A stretch of 64,000 bases of DNA, taken from the NCBI GenBank assembly GCA_032358165.1, contig JAALGY010000015.1, positions 3,038,001 through 3,102,000 on the forward strand, written 5' to 3'. The position numbers and the translations under genes were made by a program. Shown here piece by piece: positions 58,924-64,000 of this stretch. The first letter of the stretch is position 1. Each line of letters opens with the position of its first letter. Source of the DNA: Diplosphaera chodatii. Taxonomy: Eukaryota; Chlorophyta; Trebouxiophyceae; Prasiolales; Stichococcaceae. The notes beneath the pieces are model-generated. The model had not been told where the DNA came from and ran no database searches. It was given only the letters and a program-made list of their open reading frames with translations.

Positions 58924-60844
58924 ATGCGCTCGACGGCAGCATCCACAGCGGCGCTCCTGGCCGCATGTGCTCTGATGCAACTGCACTGCGCAGCGGCTGC
59001 GTACGTAGACCTGCAGCTGGAGCAGTCCTTTGGCGGTGACTTCTCGCCCGCCGGCACGATCAAGGGGGATCTCGATGGGCAGGTGTGCTGTTGGCATGCT
59101 GCAGATTCGCGGCCACCTCCTTCATATCAGATGCTGATGTGCAGATGACCTTTTTGTCGGTCAGCACAGCAGCAAAACTTGCACGACATAGACTGCTCGT
59201 ACTCATGTGCTTTGCCCTTTCGCAGGGCTTTGGAGGCCTTGAGTTGCAGCGCACGGCGTGGTCTGCGGATGACGCGGCGAAGTTCACGCAGCTCGCGCGC
59301 AGCGACGGCTTCTACCGGCTGCGGCTGCAGCCTGCAGGCGGCGGCGGCGGCGGCGGCCACGTGCTGGCGTCGCTGCGGGCGCGCTGCCTGGCTGCCTCCA
59401 GCTTCCAGGTGACCCCATCCTTCTCTCTACAGACTGGGCTGCCGATTGCCCACAGATTGCACACCACAGCAGTGACCGGCTGTTGCATGTGTAGCGCATG
59501 CACTGCCGATGGGCAGCATCGGAATACAAGGAGGCGCATGTATGGCAGCTGCCTGCGTTCTGGTGGCGCGAGCACTCACCTCACAAGCGTCAGTGAAGCA
59601 TATCTGCATCACGTGAACCCACTGCAAGCATCCATCCTCTGCACAGGAGCGGCTGACGCTGCACGTGGGCAGCGACGGCAGCGTGTCCGGCCTGCAGTAC
59701 GACGCGGCGGCGCCGGGCGGCTGCCCGTCGGGGCTGCCCCTGGCACAGGGCCAGCTGCAGGTGCGCTGCCAGGCTTCCAGGCTTCCAGTCCTTTAAACCC
59801 TACTGTCAACATCGGTGTCACCTTCACCTCACGGTAAGTGCTGTGGACTGCATCTGTGGGCGCAAGCTTGGCCATCCCGGGGTCCCATGCATCTCTACTG
59901 GTTTCTCCATTCACCTCTCCTGCCTTTGCGTTGTGATGACGGCATGGTTGTCATATCATGCAGGGTTTGGCGCCGAGCACCTCGTCGCAGACGGTGGCGG
60001 TGGCGCAGCCCGCGAGCGCGCCCCGCATCCTGCTCAGCGACTACCTGCCCGCGCAGCAAGGTTGGTGATGTTGGCTGTGTAAGAAGAGCACGCTGCGCCC
60101 GTACCTGAGGTCTTAGCCCGTACACGCTTGTCGGTATGCTGCCATATCAGTACGGGTTGCGGCCAGGGAGCATGCGCCGATGCACCTGACGGACAATGCA
60201 CCGCCATTATTCGGTGCCCGCACCGTACTGAGCGCCTTTGTGGCTGCCTTGCGCAGGCGCTGGTGGTGTGGGTGCACCAGCTGGGCTGCCCATGAGCATC
60301 GCTGTTCAGCCGCAGGTAGGCATGCCACGTGTGGGCCTCGCTAAAAAAAAATATTTCTGTCAGCAGCGTACCTCTGCAGATCTGCACTAGTGATGAGGGT
60401 GCCTACCACACACTCAAGTGCTTGTGGCAAGGGCGTGGTAGATTATGGCCCCAAACTGGATCTGCTGCAGGTGCAGCAGCGGCTGCAGGAGGGGCAGCAG
60501 CAGGGGGCGGGCGGCGCGGGGGAGGGCGGGAAGCAGGGAAAGCAGGCGCCCAAGGTCGACGAGCGCTCCTGGATCCAGCGCAACTGGCTGTTCCTGGTGC
60601 CCATCGGCCTCGTGGTGCGCTGGGCTCTTGCCGACATTCCTCAGCAGCATGGCACACTGGATGCAGCTGAGCATGTTGGCATCTGTACTCTCTGATCTCC
60701 ACCTGCAAGTATCGGTGCCCATCTCTCCTTACAGCTTGCAGAAACAGCTTGCAGAAACGTTTACCATGCGTGCTGGTGCAGATATTCAACCAGCTGGGGG
60801 GTCTCGCGGGGCCCCAGCAGGGGGGCGGCGGCGGGGGGTCCTGA
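58924..60844 (+). CDS. EMC10: ER membrane protein complex subunit 10
   Basis: Seven exons: 58924..59082, 59226..59408, 59647..59760, 59964..60060, 60257..60315, 60432..60614, 60782..60844; phases agree, 285 aa. Signal peptide (AALLAACALMQLHCAAAA), then the lumenal beta-sandwich: VDLQLEQSFGGDFSPAGTI, SDGFYRLRLQ, LASLRARCLAASSF, SGLQYDAAAPGGCP, SAPRILLSDYLP. One C-terminal membrane helix (RNWLFLVPIGLV) follows a Gln/Gly-rich linker. EMC10 is a lumenal/membrane subunit of the EMC insertase, which inserts tail-anchored and multi-pass proteins into the ER. Length and order of motifs fit plant EMC10. The Gly-rich last exon (IFNQLGGLAGPQQ...) is the least conserved part. Confidence 0.85.
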
Positions 60845-61348
60845 GGCCTGTGATGCTTGGGGATGCGTACAACCTATGGCGGCAGCATCCCCTGGCCAGA
60901 TCACCGTGCATGTAGGGCATGTACAGCAGTGACTCCTGTGTCGTTGGCTATGCAATGATACTGAGTGCCTACCAGATATGGTGGTCGTCACCCAATCAGC
61001 ACAGATTATAATACACCACGCAGCAATCTGGCAACAGGACTTCTGTACTTCCAACAATGTCTGCCCAAAACGGTGAACGAAGTCGGTGGAGATCCCTGCA
61101 CAACATGAAGCGCTGTTCCCTGGAACACTGATGGCTGAAATGCAGCGATGCCCAACCGCTGTGTATGCACAACCATGTGCTCCGTTCTGACAGCATTGCC
61201 CGCAGAATGGCATCAAGTCATCCGTGCCAGTTGAGCTGCTATCAACCGTGACCCCCACTGCACGTCCATGTGCCTATTGAAGTACATGCAGAGTAACTGT
61301 CCGCTTTGCGGCAGCGTTCGACTGATGGCTCCTCTGGTACATCCAACA
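60845..61348. other. Convergent intergenic region
   Basis: 3' flanks of EMC10 and the SET-domain gene. No gene or clear poly(A) signal seen. Confidence 0.4.
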
Positions 61349-64000
61349 TCACTTCTGCGCACGCGTTGCGTTCACGGCCGACAAGATGGCATGAGCAGCG
61401 TCCCAGTCCAGACGCAGCTTGGGCGGGGTCTGAGGCTTCAGGCCCGCCATCATCGCTGCGACTTCGTCGTGCTCCCCGGCTGGTGTGGGAGGGTTTGCAT
61501 CGGCGCCAGGTTGCTCAAAGTCAGAGTAGTTTCCCCACTTGACCTCCTGCAAGCACAGGCGGTAAAATCCACATCCTTTGAGACGTTGGACAATCAAAGG
61601 GCATGTGAAAAGGTCAGGTTGCATCTTTGCTGGGGCACACAGCTATTTACAGTCCAACCGCATAGAAGGCCATACCTGCCGCTGCCGTAGGCGCTCCCAT
61701 TCCACAAAGCCATCTGTCAGGCGGGCGGCCACGAAGCGCAGTGCAGCCTGCATGGCAGCACGTCTCATTGTAGGTTGGAGGGCAGGTCAGTGCAGGTCAG
61801 GCACGCATGTCGACTGTCAAGTTCTGGCTAGCTGGAGCACCTTGCGCTCGGCGCGGAACTCCAGAAGGATCCTCTGCCGCCACGTCAGCTCGGGATGTTC
61901 CTGTGGGGAGAATCAGCAACAGCACTCAGCAGCAACACGCATCGCTCATGCAGCAGGTGTCATGTATGCCCAGAGCATACAGGCTGCTGCATGCCATGTT
62001 CCATGTCCGCCTGCTGTCGGCCCACACACGGTGTGCTCCGTGCCAGATATACAGCAACTGCCCAACAGCCACACCTGCAGGTACAGCCGGTCGGCGGCCT
62101 CGGTGGTGGGGAAGCTGGCCAGTAGGTCCAGCAGCCGCCGCAGCTCCGCGTGCGTCGCCATGCGCCCACCCAGCTCTGCACCAGTTGCAGTTCACTGCCA
62201 TGTCACACGTGTGCAGCTACATTGGCTTCACACTGTGGGATTTGGTAACATGGTCGGTGACTCAAACAGTTTCCCTGCATGAATTTCTGTACAGTGCGAT
62301 GGCTTGTTACTGGGTCGATCGACGTGGCCTGTCAGCTGCGTGCACGCGCTGCACTCACTGTATTCATCATCGTTGGGGGCGGAGCGGATGTCGCCGCCTG
62401 CAGCCTGCGCTTCCAGCGCTTCTGGCTGCCCCAGGTCGAAGGCCGCCAGCAAGGGCGGCCGCCGCTTGGGCAGGTAGCCATCTGCATGCACAGGTGATGC
62501 CAGGCTAGGTCGTGCATCAAGCAGTGAACGATGCGCATTGCGCAATGCATCGCTGCTTGCAGATGCCGCAGTGCAGGTGCGCACTGCTGAGATAGTCATT
62601 GCAACGCTGCTGCAACACCCAACGCCGCCGTGGCCTGTTGCCCCGTCCGCATTTTAGAGCATGAAATTTGATGTTATGACTCGGTCATATCGCTCACAGT
62701 TCAGCAGCGCCATGTCGCCCCGGTGCAGCTTGTGCCGCTGGTACGAGAGCGTCACCTGGTTGCAGCAAGATAAACAGCGAAGTCAGGATGTCCAGACTGC
62801 AATCCAGAACCTCTGCACTGTAGCATACCGCCTTCTGGCATGGTCAGTGCAGTGCATACATGGTGCATGTCCGCAAAGTGTCACCTCCTCTCCAGGCTTG
62901 ATGTGCTCGGCGGCCACCATGATGATGTTGTCTTCCTGGTCCTTAGTAACATACGCGTTCACCACCTGCAGGGGGCACATCAGTACACGCCTCTCGGAAT
63001 GGAGATCGAGTGCTAGCTGTGCTACAACATGCTGCACTAGGCTGAGCACGCCACGCATGCAGTTGGTGCTGGACCGCTGTGGTGCAGGACTTCAGGTGCC
63101 GCACGCCACCCTATATTACACCACCCAGGTGCCCATAAATCCATACATGGGGCTTGCATGCCATGCACGATCGGCTGCTAGCGTCAGCATGCATACAATT
63201 CTATCAGTCCAGGGTGATTGACCTGCCAGCCTGAAGCGGCGCAATTTGGCAAGCTATGCCCAGCAAACATGCTGGACATTCCCAGCTGCGATGTTTGCCT
63301 CTTCGAACTAGCACAAGGATGTCAGGCTGCCGACAACTCAGACGGAGCTGTGTCAGTATGAGTCCACTGTGACAGTCGTTGCGTACCTCGGCGTGGTCGG
63401 ACATGTCCAGCAGCGGGCACAGCGTGACCTCGGGCTTGGCGGGGTCCGCCCCCTCGCTCCTGTTTGTGAAGCCCCAGTACCGCGTGTTCACCTGCCGGCA
63501 GTCAGAAAGGGTGAAGGCTGAATGCACACGGCATGCACATTCTGCATACCCATATGTAGCCTGTCCTGTACATTCGGTCAGACCCCAGTCGGGCCTCATG
63601 AAAAAGGGCAGCTTCGTAAAAGTGAGTGACAGGACTGCTATGCAGCCACTCGTGCTGTGAAATTGTCCATCGACAACGTGAACATGACACAATGGTTCGT
63701 CTGGCTCAAGCATACGCCCACGTTTGCACCATGCCTGCCTGCTCGATTGGCATCTGCTGTGCATGCCCCATCACAACAACGGGTGCCGCAGCATCGATAT
63801 GAGACAGCACCACCACAGGTGGTTCTTGTTCCACTACTGTACGCATTCTCAGTAACAATAGTGGTCGGATATCTGAATCGCGAGTGCGCTCACCCCCATG
63901 GCGGCGTGCGCATACTCGTCCAGGCTGATGCCAAGGCGCTGGACCAGCGCGCTGCCGTTGGGGCCCCCCGCCTGTGCATACTTGGCGGCGGTGTGGTCGT
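61349..64000 (-). CDS. SET-domain lysine methyltransferase, Rubisco LSMT-like (5' end beyond window)
   Basis: Nine exons seen (minus): 64000..63894, 63491..63387, 62965..62885, 62755..62698, 62481..62359, 62175..62075, 61900..61841, 61747..61676, 61546..61349; phases agree, about 267 codons to TGA. The C-terminal half of a SET fold is present (NTRYWGF, TLCPLLDMSDHAE, NIIMVAAEHIKPGEEVTLSY, ALLNYGYLP), then an alpha-helical substrate-binding domain (HAELRRLLDLLASFPTTEAA, LTWRQRILLEFRAERK, FVEWERLRQRQ). This order is that of Rubisco large-subunit methyltransferase and SETD3/4-type enzymes, which methylate Lys or His in non-histone proteins; target and location are unknown here. The usual Asn-His after the DM motif is Asp-His. 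Ends in a hydrophilic tail. Confidence 0.75.

Overview
The window is nuclear DNA of a GC-rich eukaryote, most likely a green alga. Genes are split into many short exons by compact introns that nearly all end in GCAG, and proteins are rich in Ala/Gly/Gln tracts. It encodes EMC10, an SLC35F6-type carrier, a Rubisco-methyltransferase-type SET protein and phytocyanin-like secreted proteins. No rRNA, tRNA or CRISPR array was seen. All gene models are hand-built from splice signals, exon phase and agreement with protein families; no transcript or database evidence was available.

Layout. 0-5 kb: two genes (one cut by the left edge) made of repeated four-cysteine modules. 5-9.8 kb: a large Ala/Gln-rich coiled-coil protein gene (minus). 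9.6-18.2 kb: a tandem duplication of about 4.2 kb. Each copy carries the 5' end of the coiled-coil gene, an intact four-cysteine module gene and the 3' end of a phytocyanin-like gene. The central junction therefore leaves two truncated relics back to back, while intact versions lie outside. 12.8-27 kb: a phytocyanin-like cluster with three intact minus genes, one intact plus gene and one truncated relic. The copper-ligand Cys is replaced by Ser in all intact members.

27.8-32.2 kb: a 15-exon SLC35F6-like membrane carrier (minus). 33.7-35.8 kb: a secreted alpha/beta hydrolase (plus). 36.3-50.6 kb: the most striking locus, a 27-exon minus-strand gene. Its reading frame runs from a presequence-like N-terminus through a complete SbcD/Mre11-type metallophosphoesterase into a complete SbcC/Rad50-type ATPase with a CxxC hook, so both nuclease subunits appear fused in one protein. 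Its last exon is preceded by an array of 96-bp in-frame repeats, each carrying its own 3' splice site.

51.5-58 kb: three related multi-pass membrane protein genes of unknown function (minus). 58.9-60.8 kb: EMC10 (plus). 61.3-64 kb: the 3' part of a SET-domain protein lysine methyltransferase gene (minus), running off the right edge. The genes do not form one pathway; the window is ordinary nuclear housekeeping genes mixed with locally expanding lineage-specific families.
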